Part shown: positions 25,565 to 35,382 of the stretch, in pieces
How the letters are laid out: every line of letters begins with the position of its first letter
Position numbering within the stretch: the first letter of the stretch is position 1
DNA from: Streptomyces fructofermentans
GTDB lineage: Bacteria > Actinomycetota > Actinomycetes > Streptomycetales > Streptomycetaceae
DNA length: 64,000 bases
Assembly (NCBI RefSeq): GCF_014651055.1
Contig: NZ_BMWD01000006.1
Span: 195,792-259,791 of the forward strand
Direction: 5' to 3'
The notes under the pieces: generated by a model
The model's input: the letters and a program-made list of their open reading frames with translations, nothing else
Told to the model about the DNA's origin: nothing
Database searches by the model: none
Program-made: the position numbers and the translations under genes

Positions 25565-26482
25565 TCAGGCCTTTACGCGGACTTCCTTGCGCACCTTGGC
25601 GGTGGTGTCGGCCACCTCCGCGGGGTCCGAGCTCTTGCCGGCCGCCACGTCGGAGTACTCCATCGGCATCACGAAGCCGAGTGTGCTGTGGTCGCCCCAG
25701 ACGCAGTACGTCACATTCATCGACTTCGGCACACCCGCGCCAGCGTCGGAGTTGTCGAACTTGGCCTCCTGGCACTTCAGGACGGCGCCGTCCAACGAGC
25801 TGGGCTCGTACGCCTTCGGGCTGCCGACGAAGGTGACGTCCTCGTCCTTGGCGTCCTTCTTCATGAAGCCGAAGAACCCGTCGACGGCCTTCTCCGGGTC
25901 CTCGATGTCGCCGTAGACACCGCCGAAGGTGAGCAGCTTCCCGGCCAGCGGGTTGTCCGCGTCCTCGCCCGCCTGGTAGGAGGCGCTGACGTCCTTGGGG
26001 TTCTTCACACCCCAGGACTCGGCGTCCTTCAGATCGGACTTGGTCATGCCGTCCTCGGAGTCCTTGCCCTTCTTGTACTCGGTGAGCAACGTCGCCGGCG
26101 TCGTCAGCTTGTGGGGGCCGTCGTCCGCGACCTCCGCGGAGCCGCTGCTGCCGAGGACGAAGTACGCGCCCACCGCGATCGCGGCCACGACCGCCACCGC
26201 TCCGACGATCAGTCCGGTCTTCTTCTTGCCGCCGCCGGGGGCCGGGGGCATCGGCGGGCCGTAGGGCGCGCCGGGCGGCTGCTGGCCGTAGCCGGGCTGC
26301 GGCGGGACCCCCGGAGGGGCCTGCTGGGGGTACCCGTAGCCGGGCTGCTGCCCGGGGGCCTGCTGCGGATAGCCGTAGCCGGGCTGAGGGGCCTGCGGCT
26401 GCTGGCCGTAAGGACCCGGCTGACCGTACGGTCCGGGCTGCTGAGGCTGCCCGCCGTACGGGCCCGGCTGGTTGTAGCTCAT
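25565..26482 (-). CDS. membrane-anchored protein with Pro/Gly/Gln/Tyr-rich N-terminus
   Basis: A 305-residue protein. Residues 1-85 are a repetitive low-complexity cytoplasmic tail with PGPYGQPGPYGQQ and two copies of QQPGYGYPQQAP-like units. A lysine cluster GGGKKKTG precedes one membrane helix (LIVGAVAVVAAIAVGAYFVLG, about 89-109), and about 195 residues lie outside. The external part includes GKLLTFGGVYGDIEDPEKAV and a Cys pair in LKCQEA and VTYCVWGD. This tail-helix-external-domain design is common in Streptomyces membrane proteins and is often listed as hypothetical. Function is unknown. It is divergent from valS. Confidence 0.8.
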   Translation of the reverse strand: MSYNQPGPYGGQPQQPGPYGQPGPYGQQPQAPQPGYGYPQQAPGQQPGYGYPQQAPPGVPPQPGYGQQPPGAPYGPPMPPAPGGGKKKTGLIVGAVAVVAAIAVGAYFVLGSSGSAEVADDGPHKLTTPATLLTEYKKGKDSEDGMTKSDLKDAESWGVKNPKDVSASYQAGEDADNPLAGKLLTFGGVYGDIEDPEKAVDGFFGFMKKDAKDEDVTFVGSPKAYEPSSLDGAVLKCQEAKFDNSDAGAGVPKSMNVTYCVWGDHSTLGFVMPMEYSDVAAGKSSDPAEVADTTAKVRKEVRVKA

Positions 26483-26619
26483 TCCTGGGTTCCCCTCCGG
26501 ATGCTTTATGCGTTCCTGACATCCTGTCCCACGCGGCGGCCCGGCGGAGCGGCGGGGACATCACCGTTACCAAAGAATCCCGTTTCAGGACGAGCCCGTG
26601 ACACCTCTAAACTGACTCC

Positions 26620-29250
26620 GTGACCGACAACGCTCAGCAGCAGCCGCCAGCCGACACCCCCGAACTGCCGACCCAGTACGCGCCGGCCGAGGTAGAGGGG
26701 AAGCTGTACGAGCGCTGGGTCGACCGGGGTTACTTCGCCGCCGACGCGCAGAGCGAGAAGCCTCCGTACACCATCGTCATCCCGCCGCCGAACGTCACCG
26801 GCAGCCTCCACCTGGGCCACGCCTTCCAGCACACGCTCATGGACGCCCTCACCAGGCGCAAGCGCATGCAGGGGCACGAGGCGCTGTGGCTGCCCGGCAT
26901 GGACCACGCCGGTATCGCGACCCAGAACAAGGTCGAGCAGCAGCTCGCCGAGGAGGGCAAGTCGCGGCACGACCTCGGGCGCGAGGAGTTCGTCGAGCGC
27001 GTCTGGCAGTGGAAGGAGGAGTACGGCGGGAAGATCCTGGGCCAGATGCGACGGCTCGGGGACGGCGTCGACTGGGACCGCGAGCGGTTCACCATGGACG
27101 AGGGCCTGTCCAAGGCCGTCCAGACCATCTTCAAGAAGCTGTACGACGACGGGCTGATCTACCGCGCCGAGCGCATCATCAACTGGTGCCCGCGCTGCCT
27201 CACGGCCATCTCGGACATCGAGGTGGAGTACCAGGAGGACGACGGCGAGCTCGTCTCCATCAAGTACGGCGAGGGCGACGAGACCCTCGTCGTCGCCACC
27301 ACGCGCGCCGAGACGATGCTCGGCGACACCGCCGTCGCCGTCCACCCCGACGACGAGCGCTACCGCCACCTCGTCGGCAGGCGCATCAAGCTGCCGCTGA
27401 CCGACCGCACCATCCCGGTCGTCGCGGACACGCACGTCGACCCCGAGTTCGGCACGGGTGCCGTCAAGGTCACCCCCGCCCACGACCCCAACGACTTCGC
27501 GATCGGCCGGCGCCACGGCCTGGAGTCGATCACGGTCATGGACGAGCGGGCGATCATCACCGTCCACGGCCCCTTCGAGGGACTCGACCGCTACGAGGCG
27601 CGTTCCGCCATCGTCGGCGCGCTGCGCTCGCAGGGCCGGATCGTCGCCGAGAAGCGTCCGTACGTCCACAGCGTCGGGCACTGCTCGCGCTGCCGGACCA
27701 CCATCGAGCCGCGGCAGTCCCTGCAGTGGTGGGTCAAGGTCGGCCCGCTCGCGCAGGCCGCCGGTGACGCGGTCCGCGACGGCCGGGTGAGGATCCACCC
27801 CGAGGACATGTCGAAGCGGTACTTCGACTGGGTCGACAACCTCAACGACTGGAACATCTCACGTCAGTTGTGGTGGGGCCACCGCATCCCGATCTGGTAC
27901 GGCCCGGACGGCGAGACGGTCTGCGTCGGCCCCGACGAGCAGCCGCCGGGCACCGAGGCCGAGGGCTGGCGCCAGGACACCGACGTCCTCGACACCTGGT
28001 TCTCCTCCGGCCTGTGGCCGTTCTCCACGCTCGGCTGGCCCGAACAGACCCCGGACCTCAAGAAGTTCTATCCGACCGACGTCCTGCTCACCGGCCACGA
28101 CATCATCTTCTTCTGGGTCGCCCGGATGATGATGTTCGGCCTGTACGCGATGGACGGCGAGGTCCCCTTCAAGACCATCGCCCTGACGGGTCTGGTCCGC
28201 GACGAGCGCGGCAAGAAGATGTCGAAGTCCTTCGGCAACGTCGTGGACCCGCTCGACTGGATGGACAAGTACGGCTCGGACGCCGTCCGCTTCACCCTGG
28301 CCCGCGGCGCCAACCCCGGTACGGACGTGCCGATCGGCGAGGACTGGGTCCAGGCGTCCCGCAACTTCGCCAACAAGATCTGGAACGCGACCCGGTTCGC
28401 GCTGATGAACGGCGCGACCGTCGAGGGCCCGCTCCCCGACCCGTCCGAGATGTCGGCGACGGACCGGTGGATCCTCTCGCGCCTCAACGAGACGGTCGCC
28501 CAGGTCGACGCGTTCTACGAGGACTTCCAGTTCGCCAAGCTCTCCGACGCGCTGTACCACTTCGCGTGGGACGAGGTCTTCGACTGGTACGTCGAGCTGT
28601 CGAAGACGACGTTCTTCGCGGGCGGCCCGGCGGCCGAGGTCAGCAAGCGGGTCCTGGGCGAGGTCCTGGACGTCACCCTGCGGCTGCTGCACCCCGTCGT
28701 CCCGTTCGTCACGGAGACCCTCTGGACCACCCTCACGGGCGGCGAGTCCGTCGTGATCGCCGACTGGCCCGAGGACAGCGGCTACCGCGACTCCGGCGCC
28801 GAGCGCGAGATCGGCACGCTCCAGGAGGTCATCACTGAGGTCCGCCGCTTCCGCGCCGACCAGGGCCTCCAGCCCGGCCAGCGGGTCCCGGCCAGGCTCA
28901 CCCTCGACGGGACCGCGCTGGCCCCGCACGAGGCGGCCATCCGGCAGCTGCTGCGCCTGCAGCCCGAGGGCGACGGGTTCACGGCCACGGCGACCCTGCC
29001 GGTGGCGGGCGCGCAGGTCGCGCTCGACCTGTCCGGCACGATCGACGTGGCGGCCGAGCGCAAGCGGCTCGCCAAGGACCTCGCCGCGGCCGAGAAGGAG
29101 AAGGCCCAGGCGAACGCCAAGCTCGGCAACGAGGCGTTCCTCGCCAAGGCCCCCGACCAGGTCGTGGACAAGATCCGTACGCGGCTCGCCAAGGCGGACG
29201 AGGACATCGCCCGCATCGGCACCCAGCTCGAGGGCCTGCCCCAGGCCTGA
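26620..29250 (+). CDS. valS: valyl-tRNA synthetase
   Basis: This class I aminoacyl-tRNA synthetase charges tRNA-Val. It has 876 residues. The HIGH-type motif is HLGHA (64-68) within [16 protein letters not shown], and the KMSKS loop lies in [10 protein letters not shown] near residue 533. The editing (CP1) domain contains [20 protein letters not shown]. The C-terminal coiled coil ([20 protein letters not shown]) is the usual ValS tRNA-binding arm. The GTG start at 26620 has no ribosome site and TAAACT ends 6 nt before it, so a leaderless transcript is likely. A very long hairpin follows. Confidence 0.97.
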   Translation: MTDNAQQQPPADTPELPTQYAPAEVEGKLYERWVDRGYFAADAQSEKPPYTIVIPPPNVTGSLHLGHAFQHTLMDALTRRKRMQGHEALWLPGMDHAGIATQNKVEQQLAEEGKSRHDLGREEFVERVWQWKEEYGGKILGQMRRLGDGVDWDRERFTMDEGLSKAVQTIFKKLYDDGLIYRAERIINWCPRCLTAISDIEVEYQEDDGELVSIKYGEGDETLVVATTRAETMLGDTAVAVHPDDERYRHLVGRRIKLPLTDRTIPVVADTHVDPEFGTGAVKVTPAHDPNDFAIGRRHGLESITVMDERAIITVHGPFEGLDRYEARSAIVGALRSQGRIVAEKRPYVHSVGHCSRCRTTIEPRQSLQWWVKVGPLAQAAGDAVRDGRVRIHPEDMSKRYFDWVDNLNDWNISRQLWWGHRIPIWYGPDGETVCVGPDEQPPGTEAEGWRQDTDVLDTWFSSGLWPFSTLGWPEQTPDLKKFYPTDVLLTGHDIIFFWVARMMMFGLYAMDGEVPFKTIALTGLVRDERGKKMSKSFGNVVDPLDWMDKYGSDAVRFTLARGANPGTDVPIGEDWVQASRNFANKIWNATRFALMNGATVEGPLPDPSEMSATDRWILSRLNETVAQVDAFYEDFQFAKLSDALYHFAWDEVFDWYVELSKTTFFAGGPAAEVSKRVLGEVLDVTLRLLHPVVPFVTETLWTTLTGGESVVIADWPEDSGYRDSGAEREIGTLQEVITEVRRFRADQGLQPGQRVPARLTLDGTALAPHEAAIRQLLRLQPEGDGFTATATLPVAGAQVALDLSGTIDVAAERKRLAKDLAAAEKEKAQANAKLGNEAFLAKAPDQVVDKIRTRLAKADEDIARIGTQLEGLPQA

Positions 29251-29278
29251 GCCCGGCAGCCCGCCCCGGCCCGGCAGC

Positions 29279-29326
29279 ACGCCCCGGAGGCCCGGAACCC
29301 CACACGGTTCCGGGCCTCCGGGGCGT
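29279..29326 (+). terminator. valS terminator
   Basis: A perfect 21-bp stem (29279-29299 with 29306-29326) around CCACAC, 28 bp after the valS stop. Confidence 0.93.
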
Positions 29327-29401
29327 CCGCGTGTCCGGAGCGTCCCGGTGTCGCCGGGGCTGTCCGGCCCACCGCCGGTCCGGCTCCGTAGACTGGGGCC
29401 C

Positions 29402-30907
29402 GTGAGTGAGCTCCCGCGCGACAGCAGTGAGTCCGACCCGTTCGACGAGATCGTCGAGGCCGAGACGGACCGTGACCCCGACCTTGCCGCCATCGAGGCC
29501 GGCAGCCGTACTCTGCGCACGTCGGGCAGCCGGCCGCAGGCCGACGTTCCCGCACGTCCGGCCGACCCCGAGACCGACAAGGCGCTGCGCGAGGTCGAGG
29601 CCGAGCTCGCCACCCGCTGGGGCGAGACCAAGCTCGAACCGTCCGTGAGCCGCATCTCCGCGCTCATGGACCTGCTCGGCGAGCCGCAGCGGGCCTACCC
29701 CTCGATCCACCTCACCGGGACCAACGGCAAGACGTCCACCGCCCGCATGATCGAGGCCCTCCTCGGCGCCTTCGACCTGCGCACCGGGCGCTACACCTCG
29801 CCGCACGTCCAGTCCGTCACCGAGCGGATCAGCCTGGACGGCGCCCCGATCCCGGCCGAGCGCTTCGTCGAGACCTTCCGCGACATCCAGCCGTACGTGG
29901 AGATGGTCGACGCGAGCCAGGACTTCCGGCTCTCCTTCTTCGAGGTGCTCACCGGCATGGCGTACGCGGCCTTCGCGGACGCGCCCGTCGACGTGGCCGT
30001 CGTCGAGGTCGGGATGGGCGGCAGCTGGGACGCGACGAACGTGATCGACGCGGACGTCGCCGTGGTGACCCCGATCGACCTGGACCACACCGACCGGCTC
30101 GGCACGACCCCCGGGGAGATCGCCCGGGAGAAGTCCGGGATCATCAAGCAGGACGCCACGGTCATCCTGGCCCAGCAGCCCGTCGACGCGGCCCAGGTCC
30201 TCCTCAAGAAGGCCGTCGAGGTCGACGCCACGGTGGCCCGCGAAGGGCTGGAGTTCGGCGTGGTGAGCCGCCAGGTCGCCGTCGGCGGACAGCTGCTGAC
30301 GCTGCGCGGCCTCGGCGGGGAGTACGAAGAGGTGTACGTGCCGCTGCACGGCGCCTACCAGGCGCACAACGCGGCGGTGGCGCTCGCCGCCGTGGAGGCG
30401 TTCTTCGGCGTCGGCTCCCAGCGCCCCGAGCCCCTCGACATCGACACGGTCCGCAAGGCCTTCGCCTCGGTCACCTCGCCGGGCCGGCTGGAGGTCGTCC
30501 GCCGGTCCCCGACGATCGTGCTGGACGCCGCGCACAACCCGGCCGGGGCCCGCGCCACCGCCGAGGGCGTCCGCGAGGTCTTCGACTTCAGCCGGCTGAT
30601 CGGCGTCGTCGGCGCGAGCGCCGACAAGAACGTACGCGGTGTCCTGGAGGCCTTCGAGCCGATCTTCACCGAGGTCGTCGTCACCCGGAACTCCAGCCAC
30701 CGGGCGATGGACGTCGACGAGCTGGCCGGGATCGCCGTCGAGGTCTTCGGCGAGGACCGGGTGCAGGTGGAGCCGCGCCTGGACGACGCGTTGGAGGCCG
30801 CGATCACGCTGGCCGAGGAGGAGGCGGAGTACGCGGGCGGCGGCGTCCTCGTCACCGGTTCCGTCATCACGGTCGGCGAGGCCCGGCTGCTTCTGGGAAG
30901 GGGTTGA
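29402..30907 (+). CDS. folC: bifunctional folylpolyglutamate synthase / dihydrofolate synthase
   Basis: This ATP-dependent ligase adds glutamate to dihydropteroate and folates. It has 501 residues from GTG 29402. After a variable acidic N-terminal segment of about 75 residues, the Mur-ligase-like core begins with the P-loop HLTGTNGKTSTARMIEALL and continues with YTSPHVQSVTERI, EVGMGGSWDATNVID, DHTDRLGTTPGEIAREKSGI and DAAHNPAGARAT. TAGACT ends 7 nt before the start, again a leaderless layout. The stop is 3 bp before the DUF4233 gene, forming a compact operon toward ndk. Confidence 0.95.
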   Translation: MSELPRDSSESDPFDEIVEAETDRDPDLAAIEAGSRTLRTSGSRPQADVPARPADPETDKALREVEAELATRWGETKLEPSVSRISALMDLLGEPQRAYPSIHLTGTNGKTSTARMIEALLGAFDLRTGRYTSPHVQSVTERISLDGAPIPAERFVETFRDIQPYVEMVDASQDFRLSFFEVLTGMAYAAFADAPVDVAVVEVGMGGSWDATNVIDADVAVVTPIDLDHTDRLGTTPGEIAREKSGIIKQDATVILAQQPVDAAQVLLKKAVEVDATVAREGLEFGVVSRQVAVGGQLLTLRGLGGEYEEVYVPLHGAYQAHNAAVALAAVEAFFGVGSQRPEPLDIDTVRKAFASVTSPGRLEVVRRSPTIVLDAAHNPAGARATAEGVREVFDFSRLIGVVGASADKNVRGVLEAFEPIFTEVVVTRNSSHRAMDVDELAGIAVEVFGEDRVQVEPRLDDALEAAITLAEEEAEYAGGGVLVTGSVITVGEARLLLGRG

Positions 30908-30910
30908 TCC

Positions 30911-31264
30911 GTGCGTACGCTCGGTGCTTCGACGCTGATCGCGGAGTTCTTCGTGATCGGGTTCGCCGGACTCGTGGCGATGAAGGATCCCGATCTGTCC
31001 ATGGCCACGGTCTGGACGGTCAGCGGGATCGCGATGCTGCTGTGCCTGCTGCTCTGCGGAATGATCACCCGGCCGGGCGGCGTCCAGCTCGGCTGGGCGC
31101 TGCAGCTCGGCCTGATCGCCGGCGGGTTCGTCGTGCCGGTCATGTTCTTCCTCGGCGTGGTCTTCGCGGCCCTGTGGTGGGCCTCGATCCATTTCGGGCG
31201 GAAGGTGGACGAGGCGAAGGCGCGGTTCGCCGCGCAGGCCGAGGCCGAGGGTCACGCGGCGTAA
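30911..31264 (+). CDS. DUF4233 family small membrane protein
   Basis: A 117-residue protein with four predicted membrane helices: TLIAEFFVIGFAGLVAM, ATVWTVSGIAMLLCLLLC, GWALQLGLIAGGFVVPVMFF and VVFAALWWASIHFG. A charged tail follows (KVDEAKARFAAQAEAEG). Proteins of this family typically sit between folC and ndk in actinobacteria, and the same order is seen here with 3 bp to folC. No reaction is known for the family. Co-translation with folC is likely. Confidence 0.88.
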   Translation: MRTLGASTLIAEFFVIGFAGLVAMKDPDLSMATVWTVSGIAMLLCLLLCGMITRPGGVQLGWALQLGLIAGGFVVPVMFFLGVVFAALWWASIHFGRKVDEAKARFAAQAEAEGHAA

Positions 31265-31415
31265 GGGGCCGGCCGGTCCGGTGTGCTGGGCCCGCCCGGC
31301 GTCCCGGGCCCCGGCGCGTCCCGGGCCCGTATCAGCTGACGCTGCGTGACCCGCGTCCCGACACGCCCTGTAGCCTCGTTCATCCGCACGTCCGTGACCC
31401 GAAGGAGCCATCACA

Positions 31416-31829
31416 GTGAGCCAGCGCACCCTCGTCCTTCTCAAGCCCGACGCGGTCCGTCGTGGCCTGACCGGCGAGATCATCAGCCGTATCGAGCGCA
31501 AGGCCGGCTGGCAGATCACCGCGCTGGAACTGCGCACCCTGGACCAGGACACGCTGGAGCAGCACTACGGCGAGCACAAGGGCAAGCCCTTCTACGAGCC
31601 GCTCGTCGCCTTCATGGCCTCCGGTCCGGTCGTGGCGCTCGTCGTCGAGGGCGAGCGCGTCATCGAGGGCGTACGGGCGCTCGCGGGTCCGACCGACCCG
31701 ATCGCCGCCGCTCCCGGCTCCATCCGCGGCGACTTCGGTGTGATCGTCCGGGAGAACCTGATCCACGCCTCCGACTCCGAGGAGTCCGCCGAGCGTGAGC
31801 TGAAGATCTTCTTCCCGGGCCGCGCGTAG
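31416..31829 (+). CDS. ndk: nucleoside diphosphate kinase
   Basis: This enzyme transfers the gamma-phosphate between nucleoside triphosphates and diphosphates through a phospho-histidine. It has 137 residues, the standard length. The active site is His117 in NLIHASDSEESAERE, and other signatures are TLVLLKPDAVRRGLTGEII and GVRALAGPTDP. GTG 31416 is preceded by GAAGGAGC. TAGCCT at 31371-31376 may provide its own promoter in the 151-bp gap after the DUF4233 gene. Confidence 0.97.
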   Translation: MSQRTLVLLKPDAVRRGLTGEIISRIERKAGWQITALELRTLDQDTLEQHYGEHKGKPFYEPLVAFMASGPVVALVVEGERVIEGVRALAGPTDPIAAAPGSIRGDFGVIVRENLIHASDSEESAERELKIFFPGRA

Positions 31830-32234
31830 ACCACCTCCGCGGCGGCGGGGTCCGGCTCCCCGGACGCCGCGCCCGTGTTCCCCACCGGGCGCACCGCGCC
31901 GCCGCGCGGAAGTGACCCCGGTCGTCCGGCCCGTCCGCCTCGCGGGCGGGCCGGACCTGTCGGGTCCGCCGGCCGGGCCGCCCGCACCGCCGGACCGCCG
32001 GCGGACCTCCGCCGTCCGCCCTGCGCCATCCGTCGAGCCGGGTGTCAGCCGTAGGGACCGGTCCGCCCGGTCGAGGGCCGTTCGTGGGCCGAACCGCCCC
32101 GTGCGGGGCGGTTCGGACACGGTCCCGGGATCGCGTCCAAAATGAAATGTTCGGCGCCGGAACCGCTGACACCGGATCAGGAACGTGACCGTCTGACCAG
32201 GGGCGGCAGCGCAAAAACGGCCTTAGGCTGGCAT
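31830..32234. other. intergenic region upstream of mreB
   Basis: About 405 bp. The first half is very GC-rich and contains an inverted repeat around CCGCCCCGTGCGGGGCGG (about 32093-32110) that may end ndk. The second half is AT-richer and probably carries the mreB promoters. No RNA gene was recognised. Confidence 0.45.
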
Positions 32235-32438
32235 ATGACTGCCGATCGGGGGAACGCGTTCCCCCGTTGGACCGTCTCCACAAGCGAGGCGGCTCATCAT
32301 CTGCTGACAATGGCGGAGACCCTCGCGCAGTGCTCGTGCAGGCGTGACTACGATGGAGCCCTTCACGTCACAGCGCTCACCCTCGCCGTCCTAAAAAGCC
32401 ATCAAAAGCTCCACTTGGGAAGGCCAGACGAATCCTGA
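32235..32438 (+). CDS. possible small protein coupled to mreB (67 aa)
   Basis: An open frame from ATG 32235 ends in TGA overlapping the mreB ATG as TGATG, a layout typical of translational coupling. The product contains [30 protein letters not shown] and [14 protein letters not shown], which looks helical and carries a CSC pair. Third-position GC is about 70 percent, lower than neighbouring genes, so coding status is uncertain. It may instead be mreB leader RNA. No family was recognised. Confidence 0.45.
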   Translation: MTADRGNAFPRWTVSTSEAAHHLLTMAETLAQCSCRRDYDGALHVTALTLAVLKSHQKLHLGRPDES

Positions 32439-33469
32439 TGGGGAACTCAATGTCGTTCATCGGCCGTGACATGGCTGTCGACCTCGGGACCGCCAACACG
32501 CTGGTGTACGTCAGGGGTCGCGGGATCGTACTCAACGAGCCGTCCGTCGTCGCGATCAACACCAACACCGGTGGCATCCTCGCGGTCGGCGCGGAAGCGA
32601 AGAAGATGATCGGGCGGACGCCGGGCAACATCGTTGCCGTGCGCCCGCTGAAGGACGGCGTCATCGCCGACTTCGAGATCACCGAGCGCATGCTCCGCTA
32701 CTTCATCCTGAAGATCCACAAGCGGCGCTACCTCGCCCGCCCCCGTGTCGTCGTCTGCGTGCCCTCCGGCATCACAGGCGTCGAGCGCCGCGCCGTCATC
32801 GAGGCGTCGTCGCAGGCCGGCGCGCGCCAGGTGCACATCATCGAGGAGCCCATGGCCGCGGCCATCGGCTCCGGCCTGCCGGTCCACGAGGCCACGGGCA
32901 ACATGGTGGTGGACATCGGCGGCGGCACCACCGAGGTCGCGGTCATCTCGCTCGGCGGAATCGTCACGGCACAGTCCATCCGTGTCGCGGGCGACGAGTT
33001 GGACAACGCGATCATCCAGCACATCAAGAAGGAGTACTCGCTCCTCCTCGGTGAGCGGACGGCCGAGCAGATCAAGATCACGATCGGTTCTGCGTACGAC
33101 CTCGACACTGACGAGCACACCGAAATCCGCGGCCGGGACCTGGTCTCCGGCCTTCCGAAGACCGTCGTCATCTCGGCGGCCGAGGTCCGCAAGGCGATCG
33201 AGGAGCCGGTCAACGCGATCGTCGACGCCGTCAAGACCACCCTCGACAAGTGCCCGCCGGAGCTGTCCGGCGACGTCATGGACCGAGGGATCGTCCTGAC
33301 CGGCGGCGGCGCCCTGCTCCGCGGCCTCGACGAGCGGCTCCGCCGCGAGACCGGTATGCCCATCCACATCGCCGAGGACCCGCTGGACAGCGTGGCGCTC
33401 GGTTCCGGCAAGTGCGTCGAGGAGTTCGAGGCTCTTCAGCAGGTGCTGGACGCCCAGCCGCGCAGATGA
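32438..33469 (+). CDS. mreB: rod-shape determining actin homologue MreB
   Basis: This bacterial actin organises wall synthesis; in Streptomyces it acts mainly in aerial hyphae and spore walls. It has 343 residues. Actin-fold nucleotide motifs are present: phosphate 1 [15 protein letters not shown], connecting region [16 protein letters not shown], phosphate 2 [16 protein letters not shown] and adenosine motif [14 protein letters not shown] second ATG at 32450 with GGGGAA upstream could also initiate. A hairpin after the gene (33485-33518) separates it from mreC, consistent with reports that mreB is transcribed largely apart from mreC onward. Confidence 0.97.
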   Translation: MGNSMSFIGRDMAVDLGTANTLVYVRGRGIVLNEPSVVAINTNTGGILAVGAEAKKMIGRTPGNIVAVRPLKDGVIADFEITERMLRYFILKIHKRRYLARPRVVVCVPSGITGVERRAVIEASSQAGARQVHIIEEPMAAAIGSGLPVHEATGNMVVDIGGGTTEVAVISLGGIVTAQSIRVAGDELDNAIIQHIKKEYSLLLGERTAEQIKITIGSAYDLDTDEHTEIRGRDLVSGLPKTVVISAAEVRKAIEEPVNAIVDAVKTTLDKCPPELSGDVMDRGIVLTGGGALLRGLDERLRRETGMPIHIAEDPLDSVALGSGKCVEEFEALQQVLDAQPRR

Positions 33470-33484
33470 CGTAACTCTTCGATT

Positions 33485-33518
33485 CCGCCGTACGAGATGA
33501 CCTCCTCTCGTACGGCGG
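33485..33518 (+). terminator. hairpin between mreB and mreC
   Basis: A perfect 12-bp stem CCGCCGTACGAG/CTCGTACGGCGG (33485-33496 with 33507-33518), 10-nt loop, 15 bp after the mreB stop, followed by a short AT-rich stretch. Confidence 0.8.
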
Positions 33519-33630
33519 ATCGTTGATATTCAGGCATAAGCTCCCCTATAACACCCGTGAGTTCCGCCCTCCGGGGCGCAGCCGGGTGAGTCATACACGA
33601 ATTCCGACGAGGAAGGCACGGCCGCCGCAC

Positions 33631-34575
33631 GTGAGGGACACACGAGAGAGCCGGCTGCTCCTGGTGCTGCTGATCGCCATCGCGTTCGCTTTGATCACGG
33701 TGGACATCCGCGGTGGCGAGGACTCGCCCGTCGACGGCGCCCGGCAGGCCGCCGCCACGGTCTTCGGCCCGATCGAGGACGGGGTGTCGTCCGCCGTCGA
33801 CCCCGTCGGCAACGCGATCCAGGCGGTCAAGGACTCCGACGAGCGCCACGACCGCGTCGCACAACTCGAACGCGACAACGCGGCCTTGAAGGCGAAGCTG
33901 GGCAGCGACGACCGCAACAACAGCCGCGTCAAGCAGCTCGGCAAGATCCTCAAGACGGCCGGTGCCGGGCAGTACGGCATCAAGGGCGCCCAGGTCATCG
34001 CGATAGGAGCGGCCCAGGGCTTCTCCTGGACGGTCACCATCGACGTCGGCGCGAAGGACGGGATCGAGCGCGACATGACGGTCCTCAACGGCGACGGACT
34101 GGTCGGGCGCGTCACCACCGTCGGCCCCGGCACCGCCACCGTACTGCTCGCCAACGACCCCGACTTCACCGTCGGCACGCGGATGGAGTCCACCGACGAA
34201 CTGGGCTTCGCCTCCGGTCAGGGCGACCGCCCGCTGCGGGTCGAACTGCTCAACGGCAAGGCCAAGATCAAGAAGGGTGACCGGCTGGTCACCTTCGGCT
34301 CCCAGGCCGACAAGCCCTTCGTGCCCGGTGTCCCCGTCGGCGTGGTGTCCCGGGTGGACCCCTCGGGCGGCGACCTGACCCGCACGCTCTACGTCAGGCC
34401 GTTCGTCTCCTTCACCAAGCTCGACATCGTCGGCGTCGTCGTCCAGGCCCCCCGCAAGGACCCGCGGGACGAGGTGCTGCCGGCCAAGCCCAAACCGACT
34501 CCCACGCCGACCGTGACCGTGACGGTCACCCCCTCGGCGAACGCGCCCGCCGACGGTCTGCAGCAAGAGCAGTAG
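33631..34575 (+). CDS. mreC: rod-shape determining protein MreC
   Basis: This bitopic scaffold links MreB to the periplasm-side wall synthases. It has 314 residues if the GTG at 33631 is used; a GTG at 33586 would add 15 residues (VSHTRIPTRKARPPH), and a GAGGAAGG lies between the two, so the start is uncertain. One N-terminal membrane helix (LLLVLLIAIAFALITVD), a coiled coil (about 60-95, RVAQLERDNAALKAKLG) and the beta domain with GLVGRVTTVGPGTATVLL and VPVGVVSRVDPSGG are present. The C-terminus is a Pro/Thr tail. mreD follows after 13 bp. Confidence 0.94.
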   Translation: MRDTRESRLLLVLLIAIAFALITVDIRGGEDSPVDGARQAAATVFGPIEDGVSSAVDPVGNAIQAVKDSDERHDRVAQLERDNAALKAKLGSDDRNNSRVKQLGKILKTAGAGQYGIKGAQVIAIGAAQGFSWTVTIDVGAKDGIERDMTVLNGDGLVGRVTTVGPGTATVLLANDPDFTVGTRMESTDELGFASGQGDRPLRVELLNGKAKIKKGDRLVTFGSQADKPFVPGVPVGVVSRVDPSGGDLTRTLYVRPFVSFTKLDIVGVVVQAPRKDPRDEVLPAKPKPTPTPTVTVTVTPSANAPADGLQQEQ

Positions 34576-34588
34576 GAGCTGATCTGCC

Positions 34589-35260
34589 ATGCGCTTCAAC
34601 CGAATGCTGCTCTCCGCGACCCTGGTGATCGTCGCCCTGGTGATCCAGGTGAGCGTCCTCGCCCGCCTCCACCTTCCGGGCGCCGTACCCGACCTGCTGC
34701 TGCTCACGGTGCTGGGCCTCGCCCTGGTCTACGGACACGTCGGCGGTGCCCTCATCGGCTTCGGCGCGGGCCTGCTCGCCGACCTCGCCCCGCCCGCCGA
34801 CCACGCCGTCGGACGCTACGCCCTCGTGCTGTGCGTCATCGGATACCTCGCCGGACTCGCGCGGCCCGACCACGGCCAGCTCAAGTCCGCGACCGGGCCC
34901 ATGGCCGTGGTCGTCGCCGCCGCGGTCGGCTCCACGCTCCTGTACGCGGGCGTCGGCGCCCTCGTCGGCGACACGGCCGCCCGCCATGTCGGCCTGAGCG
35001 GCCTGCTGTTCACGGCCGCCCTGTACGACCTGCTGCTCGCCCCGTTCGTGGTCCCCGGGATCATGGCCCTGGCCAGGCGCGCCGAGAACGATCCGCTCTC
35101 CGAGGCGGGCGGCGGGTCCAAGGCCGCCGACGTCTCCGCGGGCTGGCTGTCCGCAGGCACCGGGCTGCGCATCGGCAGCCAGCGCGGCGGACTGCGGGTC
35201 AAGGCGGCCAAGGCGCGGGTCGCCAGGGCGGGACGCATCAAGGGGGTCAAGCGACTGTGA
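34589..35260 (+). CDS. mreD: rod-shape determining protein MreD
   Basis: This integral membrane component of the elongation/spore-wall complex has 223 residues. About five helices fill residues 5-165 (LLSATLVIVALVIQVSVLAR; VPDLLLLTVLGLALVYG; GALIGFGAGLLADLAPPADH with the conserved GLLxD; GRYALVLCVIGYLAGLA). A basic cytoplasmic tail follows (RVKAAKARVARAGRIKGVKR). The start ATG has AGGAGCTGATCTGCC upstream. Its stop TGA overlaps a possible GTG start of a 35-residue frame. It is co-transcribed with mreC and probably mrdA. Confidence 0.93.
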   Translation: MRFNRMLLSATLVIVALVIQVSVLARLHLPGAVPDLLLLTVLGLALVYGHVGGALIGFGAGLLADLAPPADHAVGRYALVLCVIGYLAGLARPDHGQLKSATGPMAVVVAAAVGSTLLYAGVGALVGDTAARHVGLSGLLFTAALYDLLLAPFVVPGIMALARRAENDPLSEAGGGSKAADVSAGWLSAGTGLRIGSQRGGLRVKAAKARVARAGRIKGVKRL

Positions 35261-35364
35261 ACGCGCACCCGTCGACCGCACTTGTCCACAGCGCGGCACT
35301 TGTCCACAAGGCGCCGCGCGTACACAGCCCGGTCGTGTACTCGTATGACACGTACGCGCACTGA
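35257..35364 (+). CDS. possible 35-aa peptide overlapping mreD stop
   Basis: A GTG at 35257 overlaps the mreD stop as GTGA and has AAGGGGG 10 nt upstream. The frame encodes NAHPSTALVHSAALVHK, then APRVHSPVVYSYDTYAH, and ends 18 bp before mrdA. It contains two LVH repeats that arise from two DnaA boxes in the DNA. Translation is plausible by coupling but the peptide has no recognised family; the DNA sites may be the real reason for the sequence. Confidence 0.35.
   Translation: MNAHPSTALVHSAALVHKAPRVHSPVVYSYDTYAH
35282..35308. promoter_or_regulatory. two perfect DnaA boxes
   Basis: TTGTCCACA occurs at 35282-35290 and again at 35300-35308, same orientation, 18 bp apart. This is the preferred Streptomyces DnaA box (published consensus, TTGTCCACA). 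They lie in the mreD-mrdA gap, far from any sign of oriC, so they may titrate DnaA or couple wall-gene transcription to replication. Confidence 0.75.
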
Positions 35365-35382
35365 GAGGGGGACCCAGCAGCA

